6,893 nucleotides of DNA from the NCBI GenBank assembly GCA_030262795.1, contig JAJSZO010000140.1, positions 1 to 6,893 on the forward strand, written 5' to 3'. Both the position numbers and the translations under genes were made by a program. This document shows, in pieces, positions 1 through 6,119 of the stretch. The DNA comes from Deltaproteobacteria bacterium (GTDB lineage: Bacteria > Desulfobacterota > Desulfobacteria > Desulfobacterales > ETH-SRB1). The notes beneath the pieces were generated by a model. The model had not been told where the DNA came from. It made no database searches and saw only the letters and a program-made list of their open reading frames with translations. Positions within the stretch are counted from its first letter, which is position 1; each line of letters opens with the position of its first letter.

Positions 1-69
1 ATATATTACTATATCCCTCTATGCAAGGATAATAAACCAAAGGTTCTCATATTCTGCATTCTCCCGCAG
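1..69. repeat. 69-bp direct repeat, copy A (may continue left of the window)
   Basis: This segment matches 5797-5865 in the same orientation with a single mismatch (c at 9, t at 5805). The right boundary is sharp: after the shared ccgcag the copies diverge completely (ggttatg here, aaaacga in copy B). The left boundary cannot be judged because the window starts here. Read on the minus strand, both copies encode the same tail, LRENAEYENLWFIILA followed by a stop, fused to different upstream sequence. That is what a shared inserted or recombined segment would give. It contains an imperfect hairpin (tatcc and ggata arms around ctctatgcaa). Its nature, whether element end, recombination scar or remnant of a duplicated gene, is unknown. 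Confidence 0.9.
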
Positions 70-107
70 GGTTATGAATGGAAGATGAAAAAGGCGTGAT
101 CTGTATT

Positions 108-254
108 TTACAGATGCTGCCAAGGCTTTTGCCTTGTTTTTTCTGGCGGCATAATCCGCAGCAACGAATCCACCAAAATAGCTGGCCTCTTTTCCTCTGT
201 GGCATTTTCTATCTTGCCGACCAGATTGGGATGGCAAAGCCACAAAAATTGCAT
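108..254 (-). CDS. Unrecognised 48-residue ORF or gene fragment downstream of the ATPase pseudogene
   Basis: The ATG at 254-252 opens a 48-codon frame ending in TAA at 110-108. The peptide begins MQFLWLCHPNLVGKIENATE and ends TRQKPWQHL. Its composition looks protein-like (amphipathic, charged, with a PAILVDSLLRIMPP core), unlike the low-quality competing frames across the same DNA. I do not recognise the family. No convincing Shine-Dalgarno sequence precedes the ATG. The first in-frame upstream stop is the TGA at 272-270 that also ends the neighbouring ATPase pseudogene. It could be a small real gene, the remaining piece of a longer gene, or chance. Given the surrounding decay, a fragment is at least as likely as a functional gene. 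Confidence 0.35.
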   Translation of the reverse strand: MQFLWLCHPNLVGKIENATEEKRPAILVDSLLRIMPPEKTRQKPWQHL

Positions 255-269
255 GGGAACGAGTAAAGC

Positions 270-1769
270 TCACATCCCCCACACTTTTATCTTTTTTTGC
301 CGGTACACTTCCTCTTGCTGAAATATCTTTTTATCCCAAGTTTTATCTTTGCTCCGATCAAAAATAACGAGATGCCCCTCATCTGTTCCGCATTTATCCA
401 TATAATTTAAGGTTTGGCTGAGACCATCCTTTATAGTTCGTTCTCATGCGTCCTATGCCGTACTCTCGCTCTACACGGCCTCCACCATTAATAATTCTCT
501 GAAGAAACGCCTGAAGCAAAAGTTGAGGTCCGGCTTTTTTGTAATCGAATCTTTCAACCCAGTGTTCCGAGTGCTTTCGAAAGAATTCCTGAAAAGCAGT
601 TAAAAGTTTATCCATATTCAAACGACTGTCCTCAGAACAAATATACCATGCCGGATCATGGCTGATAGTTAATTGTGTGCTGTAAGTCAGTTCTCTTGGT
701 ATGATCTCCTGATATATTCTGTTGGCAATCCGTATCTGTCCCTCTGTCCGAATCAGCCCCAGGTCGCGAACATAGTAAATATCATCCACGGGAATCTGCT
801 AGGGCTGCTCACCACCTGCCAATATCGGCTCAATGACACGCCTTACACGCTCTTCCTCCAGCTTGTCTGCCAGTTGATCAATATGAGTATCTCTCCTGAG
901 AATGATATTTTCTTTGGCCTCATTGATCATATCCTTTGTAATCGGTTTGGTTCGATCACGCCCATTTTTCATATCAAAACAGGCTTCATAGCCAAGAGCG
1001 TTCACTAACCATGGTTGCCCCTGGGTTAAGGCCCCAGACCAGATTCAGCGCTTCGTCTTCAAACACCTGACCGGTTTCCTCTGTATGCTGACTATAAAGA
1101 GCAACTACCTCTTTCCTGGAAAAATCTCCCAATCTCAAGGATTTGGCCTTGATATTAAAGACGCTTCCACCGGTAATAATCGCCTTTTCCCGTGTTGAGC
1201 GTATCCTGTAATCTCGAACATCCCGAACACCGCACAGGATAATACTTTGAGGAAAAGATGCAGGACGTTTGGAATATCCTGTTCGCAATTGTCGTAAAAT
1301 CGAAATCAGAGTATCGCCTACAAGCGAATCTATTTCGTCTATGAAAATCACAAGTGGCAGTGAACTTTCTTTGGCCCAAAGAGACAGCATTTTGTTCAGG
1401 GCTCCGTATTCACCACTCTTTTCCAAGACCTGTAACCAGTGGGATTCAGGAAAATCATCATTTAGAAAATCAATAGCCCTGGATGCCATTTCATCCAATA
1501 TTGCCCTCATACCTTGTCGCACATCCTCTCTTGCGGCCTGGGCAGATTCTACGTTGAAGTAGAGACATCTATATTGACCGCCGGCATTCAAATGCTCCAT
1601 TAATGCAAACAGGCACGTTGTTTTACCGGTTTGTCTCGGAGCATGCAAAAACAAAATACTTTTCCTGATTGATCAGAGAAAGTATTTCTTCCAGATCAAA
1701 TCTGTTTAATGGAGGTAAGCAGTAATGCTTTTTGCGATTAACAGGTCCTGCGGTATTAAAAAAACGCAT
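270..1769 (-). pseudogene. Decayed AAA-type ATPase with C-terminal PD-(D/E)XK-like nuclease domain
   Basis: Conceptual reassembly gives about 500 codons. It starts at ATG 1769 (MRFFNTAGPVNRKKHYCLPP) after a good ribosome site (GAGGAAA, about 7 nt upstream) and ends KIKVWGM with TGA at 272-270. Visible landmarks are a Walker A (HAPRQTGKTT, near 1640), a Walker B (LVIFIDEIDSL), a GVRDVRDYRI sensor-like strand, a helical wing region (ILRRDTHIDQLADKLEEER), and the C-terminal MDKCGTDEGHLVIFDRS block. These belong to a common family of mobile bacterial ATP-binding proteins whose C-terminus resembles a restriction-type nuclease fold. Lesions: one extra T in the run at 1647-1651; one extra A at 1026-1027; an in-frame TAG at 801-799; and an out-of-frame deletion at about 436-441 that removes the expected catalytic stretch between GRMRT and TIKDGLSQTLNYMD. 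It lies 71 bp downstream of the WD40-caspase gene. The multiple independent lesions make sequencing error an unlikely full explanation. Confidence 0.88.
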
Positions 1770-1821
1770 AGTGATTTCCTCGTTTTAATGTTTGGTTTTC
1801 TTTCATTCTTTCAAAACTCAT
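1756..1821 (-). CDS. Possible 21-codon leader ORF before the ATPase pseudogene
   Basis: A short frame MSFERMKENQTLKRGNHYAFF starts at ATG 1821, with AGGAG about 8 nt upstream, and stops at TAA 1758-1756. It overlaps the start of the ATPase pseudogene (ATG 1769) in another frame. The good ribosome-site spacing and the overlapping stop suggest possible translational coupling. At this length it could be chance, and I recognise no homologue. Confidence 0.2.
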   Translation of the reverse strand: MSFERMKENQTLKRGNHYAFF

Positions 1822-1840
1822 ATTTAGGGCTCCTGATGCT

Positions 1841-4783
1841 TTACCTCACCACCACCGGAAAGTTCGGCATGGTCTTTGGTATCTCCGTGGTCGGGTGCTG
1901 GCTTCCATTAGTGAGAGCCTTGACCCGCTTGGTTATATACAGATCAAGTTCCTTTATATCAATGGTTCGGTCGTCATCATAATCGGCTTTGCCTTCCAGC
2001 CCTTCGATCAGAGCCATGGTAAAAGCCCCGTGCCCCCAATCGGGGTGTTTCTGGCTGAGTTCCCTGCCGGTTGAAGCGGTCATGATCACCACGCCGCTAT
2101 CAGCAGCGATCAGGTCCCGCAATGCTTTCGTAATATCGCCGGCATCCCTGCGTTTGCCGGTTATGCTTCCGCTATGGCGGGTATCTGCCAAGAGTATTAC
2201 CTTGGAAGGAAGGTTGCTTATAATATCTTGAAAATCAAACCACTTGACCCCGGAAAAAATCAGGTTGTCCGGGTCTCCGTCATGGGGCAGAAAGTAATAG
2301 TTGTTGCGGGTGTCTTTAATCCCGTGTCCTGCAATAAAGATTACAGCCAGATCCTTTTGTGTGGATTCCTTGTAAATCCAATCCAGGGACATTAGAATAT
2401 CTTTTTTTGTGGCATTTTTGTTGGTGAGTACTTTGCTGTGAACCTTATTATAAAACCTTCCCTGCTGCGATTCCAGCGCCTTTGCAATCCCCTTTGCATC
2501 CTTGTCCGCATAGTCCAGGCTGTATTGCGGGTTCTGGTACGTGGAAACCCCGATAGATAATAAATAGAGGTCAGGCTTGTACAAGTTCCCGGCTGAAGAG
2601 ACTGACGAGCGCTCTGATGATTCCCAGACAACATTGATGATTTCTGGTTCTGACTCGGCATGTTTGTCGGATGCTATCACGGATATGCGGTTATTCGATT
2701 CCGTTAGGGGCGCCCACAAATCCAGTTCCGCTGTGAGGTTCCCGGATTGTTTTTTAGATTTAACAATAGCTCTGCCATCCAACCTTCTGCCGTTTATCAA
2801 AACCCAGATATCTTTGACCGGCTTATTATTTATGGATTTGGCAAAGGCTTTGATATGCACCTTGTTTTCATGGACAATTATGTCCCGACTGTCAGGTGTT
2901 TGTATAAACACTGCCGGCGGAAGCATGTTTTTGATATCAGCGATACGAGCCTTCTTGACCTGCTTCTGCCTTGGTTTCTGCTGATTTACAACCTGGACGG
3001 CTTTATCAAGGTCTCCTCCTGCGGCAATGTACTGGGCAGCGATCTCCGGGGAGTAAAACCTGTCCGCAAATCTGGATCCTGGATAGTACAGCGCGGATTG
3101 ATCTTCTCCCTGGTTGATGTGCCAGCCGATGTAGTCATCCCCTTTCAGGGAGGCTGTGTAATACCCTGCCGGTGTCCAGGCCACCCACTCGTTGTTTGTT
3201 CCCTGAAATATCGTCAAAAGCAGCTTGCCGGTTTCGATCTCCCAGAGCCTTACGGTCTGGTCACTTGAACCGGAAACCAGAAACCTGCTGTCTGGTGAAC
3301 AGGCCACACCCAACACCCCACCGGTATGGCCGACAAACTCATGCAGTTTTTTGCCGGTTTGAAGGTTGTAGGAAGTAAGAACACCATTCATACCGCCACT
3401 TACAGCAATCCGGCCGTCCGAGGTCAGGGTCAGGCTTCGATGGTCGTAACCATCAGTTGAATCGCGGGTAATTTCATGCAGGACAGAGCCGTTTTTTAAG
3501 ATTTGCAGGGTTTTGTGGGTTTTGCCGTTTTCAGTTCGAATCGACCATGGGCCCACAGATTCTATGCCCCGAACATAGCCTCTGTCGCTTTTAAGTTCAG
3601 GCCCAAGGGATAGCTCAAAGCTCCGGCCGGATTTTATTGCAAATGACTGGTCCAGGGATCCATGACCAAACAGACGCTCTCTTTCAAAGATCTTGCCCCA
3701 TGCAATGGACCTGCCGTCCTTGCTGAAGCCTGCACTCCAGATTATTTTACCTTTGCCTGCAAGCTTATGTTTGACATTACCGGTCTTGATATTCCAAAGG
3801 TAGATTTCATTGTCGTCCCCTCCGCCGGTTGCGGCAATGACGCAGTCAGGGGAAACTGCCGTGGCAAGTACAATGTTTTTATGCATGGTAAATGATGTCA
3901 TCTTTTCTCCTGAGGGGATGGAGAAGACGTTACATTGATTCCTCCCTGTACCCTTACCACCAATACCAGATAAAACATATTTACTATCCGGCGTTACTGA
4001 TAAACTCAAAACTGACCGATTTAGTATTGCAAGCACCTTTATAAACTCCCCGCTGCCGCCATCCCACAGTCTTATGGTTTTATCCCAGCTTCCCAAGATA
4101 TACCTCCCATCCGGTGTAAATACTACTGAAGCTACATCATCGCCATGCTCCTGCATGGTTGTGATCAGGCGTCCGGTATTTACATTCCACAGCTTCAGGG
4201 TATTATTATCACTTCCGGTCACAGCCTTGCTGCCGTCAGGAGAAAATGCTACAGCATAGATATATTCTGTGTGCCCTGTAAGCTCATGCAGAGTTTTCCT
4301 GGATTCCACATCCCATATCCGGGCTGTTTTATCAGAACTTCCGGATATAAGCCTCCTCCCGTCCGTGGAAAACGATAAACCCGATATAACATTACCATGG
4401 CCATTGAGCAGGGCATTTACTTCACCGGTCTTAAAATTGATCAGGCGGATTCCATAACGAGAAGTATATCCCCCTACAGCCAGCCACCGGTCATCAGAAG
4501 ACAGGGCCGCGGCAAAGATTTTCCCCTCATTTCCTTCTCCAACCTGGCCCCTGATCACACGCACGATTTCGCCGGTTCGGATATCCCAAACCCTCACGGT
4601 CTTGTCATCGCCTGCAGAGACAAGGTATCGGCCGTCTTTGGTAAACATGACATCTCTTATCACAGCCTTGTGCCCGCCGGTATCAATGGTAAGAATTGGC
4701 TCTTCAGAAAACCCCGGACACGGGCATAAGATTACGAACAGAAATATAATGACTGCCTGTTTGATTTTTTGTATCGGTTTCAT
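1841..4783 (-). CDS. Exported WD40-repeat protein with C-terminal caspase-like (C14) domain lacking the catalytic Cys
   Basis: This is 980 residues from ATG 4783. I chose that start because it begins a clear signal peptide (KPIQKIK, then hydrophobic AVIIFLFVIL, with likely cleavage after PGFS near residue 26) and has AAGGAA 12 nt upstream. The longer start at 4840 overlaps a PIN-gene remnant ending at 4834 and has no ribosome site. Residues ~35-560 carry WD40 repeats. Clear ones end RVWDI (~67), RIWDV (~159), LKLWNV (~201), IRLWDG (~242), IYLWNI (~332) and VRLWEI (~516), with degenerate repeats between. The WTPAGYYTAS...YIGWH segment (536-555) is typical of this architecture. Residues ~622-720 look like a beta-sandwich linker. 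The caspase-like domain spans ~735-955, with His820 in AGHG. The usual D-T-C-H-S-G motif reads ADTRHSG, so Arg869 (codon CGC, 2179-2177) replaces the nucleophile. Known relatives are proposed regulated proteases; this one is predicted inactive. No stops or frameshifts occur, unlike its neighbours. Confidence 0.93.
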   Translation of the reverse strand: MKPIQKIKQAVIIFLFVILCPCPGFSEEPILTIDTGGHKAVIRDVMFTKDGRYLVSAGDDKTVRVWDIRTGEIVRVIRGQVGEGNEGKIFAAALSSDDRWLAVGGYTSRYGIRLINFKTGEVNALLNGHGNVISGLSFSTDGRRLISGSSDKTARIWDVESRKTLHELTGHTEYIYAVAFSPDGSKAVTGSDNNTLKLWNVNTGRLITTMQEHGDDVASVVFTPDGRYILGSWDKTIRLWDGGSGEFIKVLAILNRSVLSLSVTPDSKYVLSGIGGKGTGRNQCNVFSIPSGEKMTSFTMHKNIVLATAVSPDCVIAATGGGDDNEIYLWNIKTGNVKHKLAGKGKIIWSAGFSKDGRSIAWGKIFERERLFGHGSLDQSFAIKSGRSFELSLGPELKSDRGYVRGIESVGPWSIRTENGKTHKTLQILKNGSVLHEITRDSTDGYDHRSLTLTSDGRIAVSGGMNGVLTSYNLQTGKKLHEFVGHTGGVLGVACSPDSRFLVSGSSDQTVRLWEIETGKLLLTIFQGTNNEWVAWTPAGYYTASLKGDDYIGWHINQGEDQSALYYPGSRFADRFYSPEIAAQYIAAGGDLDKAVQVVNQQKPRQKQVKKARIADIKNMLPPAVFIQTPDSRDIIVHENKVHIKAFAKSINNKPVKDIWVLINGRRLDGRAIVKSKKQSGNLTAELDLWAPLTESNNRISVIASDKHAESEPEIINVVWESSERSSVSSAGNLYKPDLYLLSIGVSTYQNPQYSLDYADKDAKGIAKALESQQGRFYNKVHSKVLTNKNATKKDILMSLDWIYKESTQKDLAVIFIAGHGIKDTRNNYYFLPHDGDPDNLIFSGVKWFDFQDIISNLPSKVILLADTRHSGSITGKRRDAGDITKALRDLIAADSGVVIMTASTGRELSQKHPDWGHGAFTMALIEGLEGKADYDDDRTIDIKELDLYITKRVKALTNGSQHPTTEIPKTMPNFPVVVR

Positions 4784-4833
4784 GGTTATAAAAATTCCTT
4801 TATTCGATTTTTCCATGCTTGGATATTTATTTT

Positions 4834-4980
4834 TCACCATATAATATCAATAGGATAAGCTTTAAAAGCATAATCTCAGGCAATGACAGGAACTTTTTCG
4901 GAAATTCCCTGTGCAATAATAAGCCTGTCAAACGGGTACCGATGATGAAGTGGAAGTTTCATCATTTCAGAAAGCGGTAT
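4834..4980 (-). pseudogene. 3' remnant of a PIN-domain (VapC-like) toxin gene
   Basis: The minus frame from about 4980 reads IPLSEMMKLPLHHRYPFDRL, IIAQGISEKVPVIA, a stop, then DYAFKAYPIDIIW and TGA at 4836-4834. This matches the C-terminal third of PIN-domain ribonucleases of the VapC type, whose signature is LPLHHRDPFDRLLIAQ followed by a strand and a D-x-AF block. Two defects are visible: Tyr where Asp is expected in HHRDPFD (codon 4938-4936), and an in-frame TGA at 4878-4876 where Gly would be expected. The N-terminal two thirds and any antitoxin partner are absent. Upstream the sequence passes directly into an FGE-sulfatase fragment. The remnant runs past 4840, which argues against the longer start of the WD40-caspase gene. 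The known role of the family is cleaving RNA in toxin-antitoxin pairs; this copy is dead. Confidence 0.82.
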
Positions 4981-5180
4981 TTGTTCCCGCCTTCTCTTTT
5001 ATTGAGCTTTTTAATAAACTCCTGAACATCGTTCCAAAACACACTCTCCACAGGGTAATCATCACCTTCCTTAAACCTTGACGGATTATTTTTCATAACC
5101 TTTTTCCACTGTCCCTGACTCACCTCGGTAGTCTGCATGTAAAATCCCCTGGTCAGGGTAACTTTAGGCTGGTTTTCATA
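4962..5180 (-). pseudogene. Internal fragment of a formylglycine-generating-enzyme (FGE-sulfatase/SUMF1) domain gene
   Basis: The minus frame from 5180 reads YENQPKVTLTRGFYMQTTEV, SQGQWKKVMKNNPSRFKEGDD, YPVESVFWNDVQEFIKKLNKREGGNKYR, then FLK and TGA at 4964-4962. This is the diagnostic first part of an FGE-sulfatase domain (V-T-L-T..F-Y-M..T-E-V-T-Q-G-Q-W..V-M..N-P-S-x-F...Y-P-V-E-x-V-x-W..V-Q-E-F-I..L-N). The homology stops just before the expected KYRLPTEAEWEYA, where it joins a PIN-toxin remnant. A TGA also lies directly upstream of residue Y at 5183-5181. Both ends are therefore missing, including the C-terminal half that carries the catalytic cysteines in true FGE enzymes. Family members either convert a Cys to formylglycine in sulfatases or serve as accessory domains; this piece cannot do either. 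Confidence 0.85.
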
Positions 5181-5182
5181 TC

Positions 5183-5208
5183 ACTTAAATGTTGCGCAAA
5201 ATTTAAGT
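5183..5208. repeat. 26-bp near-perfect palindrome
   Basis: ACTTAAAT and ATTTAAGT arms surround gTTGCGCAAa, so 12 of 13 base pairs match across the full 26 bp. It lies immediately upstream of the broken FGE fragment (ends at 5180) and 75 bp below the truncated AAA_14 gene. It lacks the GC-rich stem and T-run of an intrinsic terminator. It could be a protein-binding site, an insertion-element end or a short dispersed repeat; the sequence alone does not decide. Confidence 0.6.
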
Positions 5209-5234
5209 TAATTGCTGTCATACGTTATAAGATA

Positions 5235-5268
5235 GAGGTTTGCAGGCATTTTGTCATGTAGAAACCTC
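5235..5268. repeat. Inverted repeat with 7-bp arms
   Basis: gaggttt at 5235-5241 and aaacctc at 5262-5268 are perfect complements separated by 20 nt. The repeat sits just past the premature stop of the AAA_14 fragment on the minus strand. It is a weak stem without a following T-run on the minus strand, so I do not call it a terminator. It may be a chance structure. Confidence 0.3.
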
Positions 5269-5274
5269 GAACTA

Positions 5275-5766
5275 CTATGTTTGATTAATGAAAATTTCAT
5301 AGGTTAACGTCCGTCCACGCAGACTGGTGGCTATTTCATGGTTTAGAAGTTTGGAGGAAGAACCGGTAACAAAAATTTGCAGGTTAAATGTATCATAAAT
5401 TCTACGCACAAAGCGTTCCCATCCCGGAACATTTTGAACTTCATCAAGAAAAAGATAAACTTTTTCATCCCGTTTTTGGGGGTAAAGTTCAAAATATGCC
5501 TCAATGAGATCGTCAAGGTCTTTTAATCCTAAAGGGTAAAGGCGGTCATCTTCAAAATTAATATATACAATGTTGCGCGGATCAAGCTCTTGACGTAATT
5601 GGTTTATAAGTAAATAGAGCAAAAAAGTTTTGCCGCTTCTTCTGACCCCGATCAGGGATATGATTTTGCGGCTGTCAACAGGAACATTATAATCACGCTG
5701 TACCACCTGTTTGGACGGCGCTTCGTGAAAATCAGTTATAAGACGTTTAAAAAGTGTTCTCATCAT
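5275..5766 (-). pseudogene. N-terminal half of an AAA_14-DUF4143 ATPase, truncated
   Basis: Starting at ATG 5766, the 163 codons carry a Walker A (IGVRRSGKTF, Lys46 and Thr47), a Walker B (YLFLDEVQNV, Asp108 and Glu109), a VTGSSS sensor strand (~133-138) and the RGRTLTYEIF segment (~151-159). These are the standard order of PF13173 (AAA_14) ATPases. Relatives continue with PLSFxEFL and a DUF4143 domain to about 400 residues. Here the frame leaves the family after YEIF (about 5291), adds INQT and stops. AAGG lies about 10 nt before the ATG. The family is widespread and mobile, and its cellular role is poorly defined. A DUF4143 piece lies upstream (5815-6117) rather than downstream, so the two parts are in reversed order. 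The ATPase core is nearly complete and could be expressed, but the gene is broken relative to its family. Confidence 0.87.
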
Positions 5767-5796
5767 ATGAAATCAACCTTTTTTGCAGGGAAGGTT

Positions 5797-5865
5797 ATAT
5801 ATTATTATATCCCTCTATGCAAGGATAATAAACCAAAGGTTCTCATATTCTGCATTCTCCCGCAG
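5797..5865. repeat. 69-bp direct repeat, copy B
   Basis: This copy matches 1-69 at 68 of 69 positions in the same orientation. Its right edge at 5865 falls inside the DUF4143 fragment: the family sequence HMELRFLR ends there and the repeat contributes ENAEYENLWFIILA plus a stop. Its left edge is 31 bp upstream of the AAA_14 start codon. The repeat thus sits exactly at the junction between the two ATPase-gene fragments. Confidence 0.9.
5804..5809 (-). promoter_or_regulatory. Possible -10 element (TATAAT) inside repeat copy B
   Basis: On the minus strand the repeat contains a perfect TATAAT, 38 bp upstream of the AAA_14 start codon, a plausible distance for a promoter. No good -35 hexamer lies 16-18 bp upstream, and the region is AT-rich, so this could be chance. 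Copy A has TATAGT at the same place because of the single mismatch between the copies. Confidence 0.25.
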
Positions 5866-6117
5866 AAAACGAAGCTCCATGTGAAAGCCTTCTGTATCTT
5901 CAATAAAATGACAATATTTTAAAAGTTGTGACGCAATGAAATCTTCAAATCTCGCGCCATGATCAGGAACAATGGACCAGTCCCATAAATAGAGTTTTCT
6001 TTCCTTTTTAACCGCTCTTGTTTTTGGCGGGCCGTATGGCGAAATGCGAAAACAGTAATACATCCTTTCAAATATCTTAAGCCACCGTTCTACAATTGCT
6101 CTTTTTATCCAACATTG
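5815..6117 (-). pseudogene. DUF4143-domain fragment of an AAA_14-type ATPase
   Basis: The open frame below the TAA at 6120-6118 carries IVERWLKIFERMYYCFRISP, then KKERKLYLWDWSIVPDHGARFEDFIASQLLKY, then HFIEDTEGFHMELRFLR. These are hallmark segments of the DUF4143 domain (PF13635). Family similarity begins near 6103, with no ATPase domain before it: the MITE-like element at 6120-6260 abuts it. At the other end, relatives continue with a D-F-V-V-L..F-A-V-E-C-K strand-rich stretch. Here the frame runs into the 69-bp repeat and stops at 5815. An internal ATG at 6063 exists, but a start there would be artificial. This is a fragment of about 80 family residues with both ends lost. It may derive from the same gene as the adjacent N-terminal piece or from a paralogue. 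Confidence 0.85.
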
Positions 6118-6119
6118 TT

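Noticed and set aside
19..282. Minus-strand 87-codon frame with GTG start ending in the repeat tail
   Set aside because: Most of it overlaps the more protein-like 48-codon frame in another phase and the end of the ATPase pseudogene. Its sequence before the repeat looks like frame noise.
673..1008. Plus-strand 111-codon frame
   Set aside because: Antisense to well-conserved parts of the ATPase pseudogene (IANRIYQEIIPREL, ILRRDTHIDQLADKL). No ribosome site or family resemblance.
2577..3268. Overlapping plus-strand open frames of 135 and 173 codons, and other plus-strand frames between 1989 and 4844
   Set aside because: They lie antisense within the WD40-caspase gene, which has clear repeat and domain signatures. 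Their translations show no recognisable motif and are shadows of its codon pattern.
3900..4700. Similar short motifs recurring across the WD40 region as a DNA repeat
   Set aside because: They reflect the protein-level WD40 repeat (GH...SPDG...S.D.T...LW) with diverged codons, not a separate DNA repeat.
4784..4840. Longer N-terminus for the WD40-caspase protein starting MVKNKYPSM
   Set aside because: No ribosome site precedes 4840 or 4816, and the region overlaps the end of the PIN remnant. The longer start would bury the signal peptide behind 19 extra residues.
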